Assembly: GCA_934659475.1 (NCBI GenBank)
Contig: CAKUHX010000092.1
Span: 1-6,584 of the forward strand
Direction of reading: 5' to 3'
DNA length: 6,584 nucleotides
Source: an uncultured Oscillospiraceae bacterium
Lineage (GTDB): Bacteria > Bacillota > Clostridia > Oscillospirales > Oscillospiraceae
Made by a program: the position numbers and the translations under genes. Below are positions 1 to 6,265 of the stretch, one piece after another. Within the stretch, counting starts at the first letter, position 1. Every line of letters begins with the position of its first letter. Below the pieces are notes generated by a model that worked only from the letters and a program-made list of their open reading frames with translations, was not told the DNA's origin and did not search any database.

Positions 1-102
1 GATGTGACCCGCTATCGCTGGGCTCACATCGGGATAAGCGGCCTGCGGCCGGCGTTTTGAAGGCAAGGCTTCAAGCCGACACAACGATTCGGTCGTTGAT
101 AG
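1..102 (-). other. Non-coding stretch after infA with four tandem inverted repeats
   Basis: No gene is visible here; rpmJ, the usual next gene, does not start within these 102 bases. Four inverted repeats follow each other: CAACGA (82-87) with TCGTTG (93-98), TTGAAG (57-62) with CTTCAA (69-74), CGGCC (39-43) with GGCCG (47-51), and GATGTGA (1-7) with TCACATC (24-30), the last extended by CCC with GGG and one bulge. None of the first three is followed by a T-run on the gene strand. A T-run after the last would lie outside the window, so a terminator there can be neither shown nor excluded. Confidence 0.55.
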
Positions 103-321
103 TTACTTCGATCTCCAGGTGATACGGCCTCGGGTGAGGTCGTAAGGTGACATCTGGACCGTCACCTTATCGCCGGGCAGGATGCGGATGAAGTTCATGC
201 GCAGCTTGCCGGAAATGTGTGCCAGGATGATGTGGCCGTTGCCGATGTCCACGTTGAAGGTGGTGTTCGGCAGGGATTCGGTAACGACTCCCTCCAGCTC
301 GATCATATCGTCCTTTGCCAA
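103..321 (-). CDS. infA: Translation initiation factor IF-1
   Basis: IF-1 binds the 30S A site during initiation and works with IF-2 and IF-3. The 72-residue product has the exact usual length and a single S1-like OB fold, with [13 protein letters not shown] at the start, [33 protein letters not shown] and PYDLTRGRI. The start codon is TTG (321-319), chosen because GGGAGG lies nine bases upstream and the MAKDD start matches the family; the first in-frame ATG (306) would lose five conserved residues and lies far from the site. The Shine-Dalgarno is formed by the final codons of the KOW gene six bases away. The product has K-R-S near the end (WRSK), as is common. Confidence 0.96.
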   Translation of the reverse strand: MAKDDMIELEGVVTESLPNTTFNVDIGNGHIILAHISGKLRMNFIRILPGDKVTVQMSPYDLTRGRITWRSK

Positions 322-335
322 GCGTGATTACCTCC
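322..335 (-). promoter_or_regulatory. Ribosome binding site supporting the infA TTG start
   Basis: GGGAGG on the minus strand (331-336 region) ends nine bases before the TTG. It is encoded by the last two sense codons (GGG AGG) of the KOW gene, so a ribosome ending there sits over the infA start. No comparable site precedes the internal ATG at 306. Confidence 0.75.
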
Positions 336-609
336 CTTTGAAGGCGGCCAGGGCGCGCCTAAGTTCTGGATCTGTCGCGGATCCCGTCTGTCTGAGTTTT
401 TCCAGGGCCGGGTGATCGAACTCCTGGGGGCAGGGGGCGAGCAGCTGGATGTGCCGCAGCTTTTTGCGCTTCGGCCGCGCCGCCTTCCTCCGCTTCCCGT
501 CGGCCAGCAGCAGGTACGCGCCCTGCTCCTGTGCGCCGACCACGCAGAAAATGCCGTCCCTGTCCCGTCCGGCATTGGCCCGGACGATCCAGCCGATCGG
601 ATCAGACAT
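328..609 (-). CDS. Small KOW-domain RNA-binding protein
   Basis: The 93-residue protein resembles the small KOW-domain proteins, distantly like ribosomal protein L14e, that many Firmicutes encode between map and infA. Residues about 4-37 (GWIVRANAGRDRDGIFCVVG followed by YLLLADG) match the KOW and SH3-like barrel pattern. Residues 39-54 form a very basic patch (KRRKAARPKRKKLRHI). The C-terminal third (60-93) has no motif I recognise. The ATG at 609 overlaps the map stop by eight bases, which with a weak GAGG site indicates translational coupling; the frame stays open upstream inside map, but that part looks unrelated. The last codons AAA GGG AGG before TAA serve as the infA Shine-Dalgarno. 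It probably binds RNA or the ribosome; its precise role is unknown. Confidence 0.88.
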   Translation of the reverse strand: MSDPIGWIVRANAGRDRDGIFCVVGAQEQGAYLLLADGKRRKAARPKRKKLRHIQLLAPCPQEFDHPALEKLRQTGSATDPELRRALAAFKGR

Positions 610-1378
610 ACGCTCCGTCCTCGGTAACAGTGAGGATCTCGGGGTCCCCTTCAGTGATGAGGATGGAATTTTCATAGTGCGCCGCCAAAGTCCCATCCAG
701 GGTCTTGACGGTCCAGCCGTCGGGCATCACCTTCACCCGCCAGTCGCCCACGTTCACCATGGGTTCGACTGCGATGGTCATGCCCGCCTGCAGCCGGGGC
801 CCGTGGCCGGGGGCGCCGTAGTTGCGCACCTCGGGGGCCTCGTGCAGCTTGGCGCCCACGCCGTGGCCCACATAGTCCCGCACCACGGAGAAGCCGTTGG
901 CTTCCACATAGGCCTGGACCGCGTGGCCGATGTCGGACACCCGGCAGCCCTGCCGGGCCATCTTGATGCCCTCGAAGAAGCTCTGCTGAGTCACGTCGAT
1001 CAGCTTCTGCGCCTGGGGGCTGATGGCGCCGCAGGCATAGGTGGCGGCACAGTCGCCGTGGAAGCCGCCGAGATAGGCGCCTACGTCCACGCTGACGATG
1101 TCCCCCTCCTTCAGCTTGCGGGGGCCGGGGATGCCGTGAATGACCTCGTCGTTCACCGAGATGCAGGCGGAACCGGGGTAGCCGCCGTAGCCCAGGAACG
1201 AGGGCTTTGCGCCGTGGCTCTCGATGAAGCGGCGCACCGCCGTGTCGATCTCATGGGTGGTAACGCCGGGGCGCACCATGGACCCAGCCAGCGCCCGGGC
1301 CTGGGCGGTCAGCCGCCCGGCCTTGCGCATAGCCTGGATCTCCCGGGGGGATTTCAAAGAGATCAATTCCATACTCAT
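602..1378 (-). CDS. map: Methionine aminopeptidase, type I
   Basis: This enzyme removes the initiator methionine from nascent proteins after deformylation. The 258-residue length matches the short type I form. The two-metal site is complete: D98, D109, H172 (GHGVG), E205 (AVEPM) and E236 (HYENS), with the substrate-binding H81 (VIHG). There is no N-terminal zinc-finger extension. The start at 1378 gives MSMELISLK and forms an ATGA overlap with the adk stop; a second ATG two codons in (1372) is possible. An AGGAGG lies 13 bases upstream, which is long, so coupling to adk termination probably matters. Its TGA stop overlaps the next gene's ATG by eight bases (ATGTCTGA). Confidence 0.97.
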   Translation of the reverse strand: MSMELISLKSPREIQAMRKAGRLTAQARALAGSMVRPGVTTHEIDTAVRRFIESHGAKPSFLGYGGYPGSACISVNDEVIHGIPGPRKLKEGDIVSVDVGAYLGGFHGDCAATYACGAISPQAQKLIDVTQQSFFEGIKMARQGCRVSDIGHAVQAYVEANGFSVVRDYVGHGVGAKLHEAPEVRNYGAPGHGPRLQAGMTIAVEPMVNVGDWRVKVMPDGWTVKTLDGTLAAHYENSILITEGDPEILTVTEDGAYV

Positions 1379-2010
1379 TCCAGACCCAGCGCCTCCTGGA
1401 TGGCCAGAGCCGTGCCTTCGATGGTGGGCTGATCGTCCACCGCCCGCAGGATGCCCTTGGCCTTGTAGTAGTCCTTCAGCGGTTCGGTCTGGTCGTGATA
1501 GACCTTCAGGCGGCCCCGGACAGTTTCCGGCTTGTCGTCGTCCCGCTGGACGACGGGCCCGCCGCAGCTGTCGCAGACGCCCTCCCGCTTGGTGGGCTTG
1601 GCAATGATGTGATAGGGTGCTCCGCACTTGGAGCAGACCCGCCGGCCCTCCATGCGCGCCTCGATCTTCTCGTCAGAGATCTCGATGGACACTACATGGT
1701 CAAAGCACACCCCAGCCCTGTCCAGGGCCTCGGCCTGGGCGATGGTGCGGGGCACCCCGTCCAGAATGAAGCCGTTGACACAGTCGGGCTTCTCCAGCCG
1801 TTGACTGATGATGCCGATGATCACGTCGTCAGGGACCAGCTTGCCGGCGTCCATATAGGACTTGGCCAACAGCCCGGTCTCGGTGCCCTCCTGAATGGCG
1901 GCGCGCAGGATATTGCCGGTGGAGATCGTCGGGATGCTCAGCTTGGCACTGAGGATCTCAGCCTGGGTGCCTTTCCCGGCTCCGGGGGCGCCCAGAAAGA
2001 TCAGTTTCAT
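1375..2010 (-). CDS. adk: Adenylate kinase, zinc-binding LID type
   Basis: Adk catalyses reversible phosphate transfer between ATP and AMP to give two ADP in the cytoplasm. The 211-residue protein is of the long-LID bacterial type. It has the P-loop GAPGAGKGT (7-15), the AMP-site stretch STGNILR (30-36, where many homologues have STGD), FILDGVPRT (81-89, usually DGFPRT) and the catalytic-arginine segments RMEGRR (119-124) and RGRLKVY (165-171). Four cysteines, CSKC (126/129) and CDSC (146/149), would hold a structural zinc in the LID. The start is uncertain by two codons: an ATG at 2016 (MGMKLIF) has slightly better spacing from AGGAG, but MKLIF is the usual family start. The TGA stop overlaps the map ATG as ATGA. 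Confidence 0.97.
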   Translation of the reverse strand: MKLIFLGAPGAGKGTQAEILSAKLSIPTISTGNILRAAIQEGTETGLLAKSYMDAGKLVPDDVIIGIISQRLEKPDCVNGFILDGVPRTIAQAEALDRAGVCFDHVVSIEISDEKIEARMEGRRVCSKCGAPYHIIAKPTKREGVCDSCGGPVVQRDDDKPETVRGRLKVYHDQTEPLKDYYKAKGILRAVDDQPTIEGTALAIQEALGLE

Positions 2011-2032
2011 GCCCATCTGTCCTGCTCCTGTC

Positions 2033-3415
2033 TTACTCCAGGAAGCCCTTGTAATGCCGCATGAGCATCTGGGCCTCCATCTGCTTGACAGTCTCCAGAG
2101 CAACGCCCACCACGATGATGACGGACGTACCGCCGATGGCCAGGGAGCTGTATCCCACCAGGTTGCCGGTGATGATAGGCGCAATGGCGATCACGGACAG
2201 GTACAGGGCGCCGAACATGGTGATCTTGTTCAGGACCTTCGTGATGAAGTCGGCGGTGGGCTTGCCCGGACGGAAGCCGGGGATGAACCCGCCGTTTTTC
2301 TTCAGGTTATTGGCCACCTCGATGGGGTTGAAGCTCATGGAGGCGTAGAAATAGCTGAAGCCGACGATCAGAATGAAGTACAGGATGGAATAGAAGGGCT
2401 TGCTGGTGTCGAACAGCCGCATCATGCCGCCGCCGAAGCCCTCGGTCTTTACCGTCCAGCCGGCAAAGGCGCCGATGGTGGCGGGAAGGGAGGCGATGGA
2501 CTGGGCGAAGATGATGGGCATGACGCCGGACATGTTCACCTTCATGGGGATGTGCGTGGACTGGCCGCCGTACATCTTCCGGCCCACCACCCGCTTGGCG
2601 TACTGCACAGGCAGACGGCGCTCGGCGTTGGAGATGAACACGATGAAGACCACCAGAGCCAGCATGCCGATGATGATCAGGGGGATCATCCAGGGGGCCA
2701 GGGCCTGCTTCAGGGCGGCCTCGGCCTGCTCGGCGGAGTAGCCCAGGGCGGTGTAGGTCTCGGCGGTGACGGTTCCGGCCTTGACGCCCTTCCACATCTG
2801 GACGCCGCTGATCATGTCGGTGACCATGCCGGGCCCGCGGGAGACGATGCCGGCAAACAGCAGGATGGAGATGCCGTTGCCAATGCCGAACTCGGTGATC
2901 TGCTCACCCAGCCACATCAGGAAAGCGGAACCGGCGGTAAAGGTCAGCACGATCACGAAACCGACCCAAACGTTGTTCAGGCCGCCGTTGTCCACCAGGC
3001 CGTAGCTGCGGATCAGGCTGTAGTAGCCGAAGCCCTGCAGCAGCGCGATGGCCACGGTGGTGTAACGGGTGATGGAGGCGATCTTCTTCCGGCCCTCCTC
3101 GCCGCCGTCCCGGGCCAGCTGCTCCAGAGCAGGGATGGCCACGGTCAGCAGCTGGATGATGATGGAGCTGTTGATATAGGGCTGGATAGATAGGGCGAAG
3201 ATGGTGGCCATGGCAAAGGCGGAGCCGCTCATGGCGTTCATCAGGTCCAGAATGGTGCCGCTCTGCATCTTCAGGTATTCCTGCAGCCCCTCGCCGTTGA
3301 TATAGGGCACAGGGATGGCGGAACCAAGGCGGAAGATGAGCAGGGCGAAGACGGTGAACAGCATCTTCTTGCGCAGCTCAGGGATCTTCCAGGCGTTACG
3401 GATGGTCTCGATCAT
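2033..3415 (-). CDS. secY: Preprotein translocase subunit SecY
   Basis: SecY is the ten-helix membrane channel that, with SecE and SecG, moves unfolded proteins across or into the cytoplasmic membrane, driven by SecA or the ribosome. The 460-residue protein starts with an amphipathic MIETIRNAWKIPELRKK segment, has hydrophobic helices from about residue 18, and carries EFGIGNGIS (175-183), AERRLPVQYAKR (264-275), IPMKVNMSGVMPIIFA (289-304), GGFIPGFRPG (375-384) and the C-terminal RHYKGFLE. It is somewhat longer than typical Firmicute SecY (about 430). The extra length appears to lie in the extracytoplasmic loop between helices 5 and 6 (about 200-240), which is alanine- and glutamate-rich. Its Shine-Dalgarno lies inside the end of rplO. 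Standard position before adk. Confidence 0.97.
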   Translation of the reverse strand: MIETIRNAWKIPELRKKMLFTVFALLIFRLGSAIPVPYINGEGLQEYLKMQSGTILDLMNAMSGSAFAMATIFALSIQPYINSSIIIQLLTVAIPALEQLARDGGEEGRKKIASITRYTTVAIALLQGFGYYSLIRSYGLVDNGGLNNVWVGFVIVLTFTAGSAFLMWLGEQITEFGIGNGISILLFAGIVSRGPGMVTDMISGVQMWKGVKAGTVTAETYTALGYSAEQAEAALKQALAPWMIPLIIIGMLALVVFIVFISNAERRLPVQYAKRVVGRKMYGGQSTHIPMKVNMSGVMPIIFAQSIASLPATIGAFAGWTVKTEGFGGGMMRLFDTSKPFYSILYFILIVGFSYFYASMSFNPIEVANNLKKNGGFIPGFRPGKPTADFITKVLNKITMFGALYLSVIAIAPIITGNLVGYSSLAIGGTSVIIVVGVALETVKQMEAQMLMRHYKGFLE

Positions 3416-3418
3416 AAA

Positions 3419-3859
3419 TCAGACCTCCTCCACCTTGCCACCTGCAGCTTCGATCTTTTCCTTTGCGGAGGCGGAGAAGGCCGCGGCCTGAACGGTCAGC
3501 TTCTTGGTCAGGCTGCCGTTGCCCAGGATCTTCACGCCGTACTCGCACTTGGAGAGCACGCCCTTCTCCAGCAGGGTCTGGGCGTTGACGACGGCGCCGT
3601 CCTCGAACTTCTCCAGAACGGAGACGTTCACGGACTCCAGCCGCTTGGCGAAAATGTTGTGGAAACCGCGCTTGGGGATGCGGCGGGCCAGAGGCATTTG
3701 GCCGCCCTCAAAGCCCACGCGGACGCCGCCGCCGGAGCGGGCCCACTGGCCCTTGTGTCCGCGGCCGGCAGTCTTGCCGTTGCCGGAACCGGCGCCGCGG
3801 CCCTTGCGGTAAGCCTTGGTGTTGGAGCCGGCGGCGGGGGAGAGTTCATGCAGATTCAT
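3419..3859 (-). CDS. rplO: 50S ribosomal protein L15
   Basis: L15 is a late-binding large-subunit protein that reaches deep into 23S rRNA. The 146-residue product has the long glycine- and arginine-rich N-terminal extension (about 19-66, with [18 protein letters not shown] and [12 protein letters not shown]) and the globular C-terminal part with [30 protein letters not shown] signature residues (about 121-146). AAGGAGG lies about nine bases before the ATG. The last codons (GTG GAG GAG GTC) double as the Shine-Dalgarno for secY, whose ATG is only three bases after the TGA stop, so secY translation is probably coupled to rplO termination. Confidence 0.97.
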   Translation of the reverse strand: MNLHELSPAAGSNTKAYRKGRGAGSGNGKTAGRGHKGQWARSGGGVRVGFEGGQMPLARRIPKRGFHNIFAKRLESVNVSVLEKFEDGAVVNAQTLLEKGVLSKCEYGVKILGNGSLTKKLTVQAAAFSASAKEKIEAAGGKVEEV

Positions 3860-3876
3860 ATTCTCGCGCCTCCTTC

Positions 3877-4059
3877 TCAGTTTTCCTCGGTGACCTGAAG
3901 CAGGTAGCCGATGTGGGCGATCTTGCCGCGGGTAGCCTCGTTGTCGGGCTGCACGGTGGTGTCGCCGATCTTACGCAGGCCCAGAGCCTCGGCAGTCGCC
4001 TTGTGCTTGGCGATGCGGCCGTTCAGGCTCTTGACCAGCTTGATGTTCAGTTTAGCCAT
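3877..4059 (-). CDS. rpmD: 50S ribosomal protein L30
   Basis: L30 is a small 23S rRNA-binding protein of the large subunit. The 60-residue product has the right length for the bacterial form, an early [29 protein letters not shown] stretch split by the usual SxxGR and LGLxK features, and the C-terminal IGYLLQV. An AAGGAGGG site overlaps the rpsE stop (TAAGGAGGG at 4068-4076) and lies nine bases before the ATG. The gap to rplO is 17 bases and contains the rplO ribosome binding site. Confidence 0.95.
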   Translation of the reverse strand: MAKLNIKLVKSLNGRIAKHKATAEALGLRKIGDTTVQPDNEATRGKIAHIGYLLQVTEEN

Positions 4060-4073
4060 AGTGAACGCCCTCC

Positions 4074-4574
4074 TTAACCCACGATGTCGTCCACGCTCTT
4101 GCCGCGGATACGGGCCACTTCCTCGGGGGTCTTCAGAGCCTTCAGACCGGCAAAGGTAGCGCTGACCACGTTATTCGGGTTGTTGGAGCGCAGGCACTTA
4201 GTACGGATGTCCTTGATGCCGACCGCCTCCATGACGGCACGGACGGGACCGCCGGCGATAACGCCGGTACCGGGAGCGGCGGGCTTCATCAGCACGCGGC
4301 CGGCGCCGAACTCGCCGATGACCTCGTGGGGGATGGTGGTGCCGGACAGAGAGACGTTGACCATGTTCTTCTTGGCGTCCTCGATGCCCTTGCGGATGGC
4401 CTCGGGCACCTCGGCGGCCTTGCCGGTGCCAAAGCCCACGCGGCCCTTCTCATCGCCCACCACCATCAGGGCGGCGAACTTCATGACGCGGCCGCCCTTC
4501 ACGGTCTTGGACACGCGGTTCAGGGAAACGAGCTTTTCCACGAACTCGCTGGGTTCTCTTTCAAATCTAGGCAT
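4074..4574 (-). CDS. rpsE: 30S ribosomal protein S5
   Basis: S5 lies at the back of the 30S subunit near the mRNA entry tunnel and contributes to decoding accuracy; in other bacteria, changes in its N-terminal loop alter spectinomycin response and fidelity. The protein is 166 residues, the family's usual length. It shows the N-terminal double-stranded-RNA-binding domain (about 11-74, including [19 protein letters not shown] and [10 protein letters not shown]) and the C-terminal alpha-beta domain (about 85-157, including [17 protein letters not shown]). The ATG at 4574 is chosen because GGGAGGAGG lies just upstream with good spacing and MPRFERE is a normal start; the frame stays open further upstream but overlaps rplR. 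The TAA stop overlaps the rpmD Shine-Dalgarno. Confidence 0.97.
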   Translation of the reverse strand: MPRFEREPSEFVEKLVSLNRVSKTVKGGRVMKFAALMVVGDEKGRVGFGTGKAAEVPEAIRKGIEDAKKNMVNVSLSGTTIPHEVIGEFGAGRVLMKPAAPGTGVIAGGPVRAVMEAVGIKDIRTKCLRSNNPNNVVSATFAGLKALKTPEEVARIRGKSVDDIVG

Positions 4575-4590
4575 TTCGTTTCCTCCTCCC

Positions 4591-4950
4591 TTAGAACTGC
4601 AGGCCGCCCTCGCGGGCGCCCTCGGCCAGAGCCTGGACACGGCCGTGATAGACATAACCGCCGCGGTCGAAGACCACGTTCTCAATGCCCTTGTCCTTGG
4701 CGCGCTGGGCCAGGGTCACGCCCACCTGCTTGGCGGCGTCGGACTTGGTGCCCTCGCAGGCAAAGTCCTTCTCCAGGGAAGAAGCGGAGACCAGGGTCAC
4801 GCCGTTGACATCATCGATGATCTGGGCGTAGATGTTGGTCTCGCTGCGGAATACGTTCAGGCGGGGACGCTCGGGCGTGCCGGAAATCTTAGCACGCACA
4901 CGCTTGTGGCGCTTGATGCGCTGGGAACGGGTATCAGGTCTGTTGATCAT
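4591..4950 (-). CDS. rplR: 50S ribosomal protein L18
   Basis: L18 binds 5S rRNA and, with L5, anchors it to the central protuberance of the large subunit. The 119-residue product has a strongly basic N-terminal tail (about residues 1-22), the motif [13 protein letters not shown] (24-36), and the C-terminal [12 protein letters not shown] (94-105), all typical of the family, and it ends GGLQF. The ATG is preceded by AAGGAGGT with nine-base spacing. The rplF TAA overlaps this site (4959-4967). It lies 14 bases after rplF and 16 bases before rpsE, in the conserved order. Confidence 0.97.
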   Translation of the reverse strand: MINRPDTRSQRIKRHKRVRAKISGTPERPRLNVFRSETNIYAQIIDDVNGVTLVSASSLEKDFACEGTKSDAAKQVGVTLAQRAKDKGIENVVFDRGGYVYHGRVQALAEGAREGGLQF

Positions 4951-4964
4951 TGTGGCACACCTCC

Positions 4965-5510
4965 TTACTTCTTGGCGCCGGTCTTACCAGCCTTGCGGCG
5001 GATGACCTCGTCAGTGTACTTGATGCCCTTGCCCTTATAAGGCTCGGGGGGACGCTTCTCACGGATCTCGGCGGCAAACTGGCCCACCTTCTGCTTGTCG
5101 CAGCCGTGGAGGATGATCTTGTTGGGGCCGGGCACCTCGATGGTGATGCCGTCCTTCTCCTCCACGATCACCTGGTGAGAGAAGCCCAGGTTCATGACCA
5201 GCTTGGTGCCCTCCTTGGCCACACGGTAGCCAACGCCGTTGACGTCCAGCTCCTTCTTGAAGCCTTCGGTCACGCCGATGACCATGTTGTGGATCAGAGT
5301 GCGGGTCAGACCGTGCAGAGCGCGGTTCTCCTTGTTGTCGTTGGGACGGGAAACGGTCAGGTGCCCGTTCTCCATGGCGATGGCCATGTTGGGATCGAAC
5401 TGCTGGGTCAGAGTGCCCTTGGGGCCCTTGACGGTGACAACGTTGTTGTCCTCTACCTTGATCTCCACTCCGGCGGGAATGGCGATAGGAGCTCTACCGA
5501 TTCTAGACAT
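4965..5510 (-). CDS. rplF: 50S ribosomal protein L6
   Basis: L6 binds 23S rRNA near the sarcin-ricin loop and the base of the L7/L12 stalk, close to the elongation factor site. The 181-residue protein has the expected length and two tandem alpha-beta domains (roughly 1-82 and 83-172). It begins [16 protein letters not shown] and carries the L6 signature [12 protein letters not shown] at about residues 154-165. AAGGAGGG lies eight bases before the ATG. That site overlaps the TAA stop of rpsH (TAAGGAGGG at 5519-5527), so translation is probably coupled. The TAA stop in turn overlaps the rplR ribosome binding site. Nothing is unusual in the protein. Confidence 0.97.
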   Translation of the reverse strand: MSRIGRAPIAIPAGVEIKVEDNNVVTVKGPKGTLTQQFDPNMAIAMENGHLTVSRPNDNKENRALHGLTRTLIHNMVIGVTEGFKKELDVNGVGYRVAKEGTKLVMNLGFSHQVIVEEKDGITIEVPGPNKIILHGCDKQKVGQFAAEIREKRPPEPYKGKGIKYTDEVIRRKAGKTGAKK

Positions 5511-5524
5511 TCCTATAACCCTCC

Positions 5525-5923
5525 TTACCAGACGAATGCCAGGACTTCGCCGCCGACATGGGCCTCGCGGGCCTTCTTGTCGGTCATGACGCCCTTGGAA
5601 GTGGAGACGATGGCGATACCCAGGCCGCGGAGGACCTTGGGCAGCTCGTCGGCGCCGGCGTAAACACGCAGGCCGGGCTTGGACACGCGGCGCAGGCCGG
5701 AGATGACCTTCTCCTTGCCGGCACCATACTTCAGGGTGATGCGGATGACGCCCTGGGTGCCGTCGTCGATCAGCTGGAAGTTCTTGATATAGCCTTCCTC
5801 CAGCAGGATCTGCGCGATGGCCTTCTTCATGTTGGAAGCGGGGACGTCCACAGTGTCATGCTTGGCACTGTTCGCGTTGCGGATGCGGGTCAGCATATCC
5901 GCAATGGGGTCGGTGATATGCAT
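5525..5923 (-). CDS. rpsH: 30S ribosomal protein S8
   Basis: S8 binds the central domain of 16S rRNA (helix 21) and is a primary assembly protein of the 30S platform. In E. coli it also represses spc-operon translation by binding its own mRNA. The 132-residue product has the usual length, begins [17 protein letters not shown] as in most bacterial S8 proteins, and carries the C-terminal signature [12 protein letters not shown] (about residues 107-118) in the RNA-binding domain. The ATG at 5923 is preferred over an in-frame TTG at 5929 because the Shine-Dalgarno is too close to the TTG. It is the first gene after the 532-base structured spacer and internal promoter. The TAA stop overlaps the rplF Shine-Dalgarno, and the gap to rplF is 14 bases. 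Confidence 0.97.
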   Translation of the reverse strand: MHITDPIADMLTRIRNANSAKHDTVDVPASNMKKAIAQILLEEGYIKNFQLIDDGTQGVIRITLKYGAGKEKVISGLRRVSKPGLRVYAGADELPKVLRGLGIAIVSTSKGVMTDKKAREAHVGGEVLAFVW

Positions 5924-5930
5924 GGACAAT

Positions 5931-5938
5931 ACCTCCTT
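5931..5938 (-). promoter_or_regulatory. Ribosome binding site that decides the rpsH start
   Basis: AAGGAGGT on the minus strand lies 7-8 bases before the ATG at 5923 but only one base before an in-frame TTG at 5929. The spacing therefore favours the ATG, giving a protein that begins MHITDP. The GAGA-capped hairpin 5947-5962 ends eight bases upstream. Confidence 0.85.
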
Positions 5939-5939
5939 A

Positions 5940-6231
5940 TAAAGTTACGGGCTCTCGCCCGTGAAGACGGAAAGGTATCGCGGATAGGCAGCCGCGACCT
6001 TTTGTCCGTCTGCGCGCCTGGTTGGGGCAGGCGCTATCAAAGCCGCCGGAAGGCGGTTCTGACCAAAGTTTGTCCTTTTCCGGGCACCGGACGGGATATG
6101 GGTCACATATCGGTCTCCGGCTCTGCGCCCGGACAGGGCAGAGGCCCGTCCCCCCGGCGGGCCGGAAAGACGGGTGCGCACTCCCGACTGCGTTGGGAGT
6201 TTTATGCGCTTTTGCGCATAGTGACGCAACT
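5940..6231 (-). promoter_or_regulatory. Structured leader RNA upstream of rpsH (nine tandem hairpins)
   Basis: The stretch between the internal promoter and the rpsH ribosome binding site can be drawn on the minus strand as nine hairpins almost end to end: 6203-6220 (7 bp, AAAA loop), 6180-6200 (6 bp), 6145-6174 (13 bp including three U-G pairs, CCCG loop), 6121-6143 (6-8 bp), 6087-6120 (5 bp outer and 6 bp inner), 6036-6063 (5 bp UUCC-capped stem plus about 6 more pairs), 6014-6034 (7 bp), 5966-6010 (16 bp with two bulges) and 5947-5962 (6 bp, GAGA tetraloop). The main unpaired linker is 6064-6086. I do not recognise a known riboswitch, T-box, RNase P, tmRNA or SRP RNA signature. It may be a cis-acting leader that senses a ribosomal protein, or a processed small RNA. 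The stems are seen directly; function is inferred. Confidence 0.6.
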
Positions 6232-6236
6232 CGTAT

Positions 6237-6265
6237 ATTATAGCCGCACTTTCCTTGTTTGACAA
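6237..6265 (-). promoter_or_regulatory. Internal sigma-A promoter ahead of rpsH
   Basis: Read on the minus strand, -35 TTGTCA (6260-6265; five of six consensus bases) and a perfect -10 TATAAT (6237-6242) are separated by exactly 17 bp (6243-6259). The start of transcription would be about 6230-6231, giving a leader of about 307 nt before the rpsH ATG. The -35 box lies inside an inverted repeat, CCTTG (6253-6257) with CAAGG (6263-6267), nested within a wider pair TAGCCG (6241-6246) and CGGCTA (6273-6278). This is the best promoter match in the intergenic sequence. It would drive rpsH, rplF, rplR, rpsE, rpmD, rplO, secY, adk, map, the KOW gene and infA independently of rpsN and upstream genes. 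Confidence 0.8.

Noticed and set aside
449..1432. Long plus-strand open frame across map
   Set aside because: It is antisense to map, whose complete active site is certain, and has a His/Gly/Val-rich composition typical of a complementary-strand shadow.
5924..5929. TTG start for rpsH two codons upstream of the ATG
   Set aside because: Only one base separates it from the Shine-Dalgarno, and MHITDP is the normal S8 start.
6180..6204. Plus-strand terminator-like stem followed by TTTT
   Set aside because: No plus-strand gene ends nearby, and the stem is better explained as part of the minus-strand leader.
5558..6262. A long plus-strand open frame across rpsH and the spacer
   Set aside because: It lies antisense to a certain gene, has no ribosome site and shows low-complexity composition typical of the shadow of a GC-rich gene.
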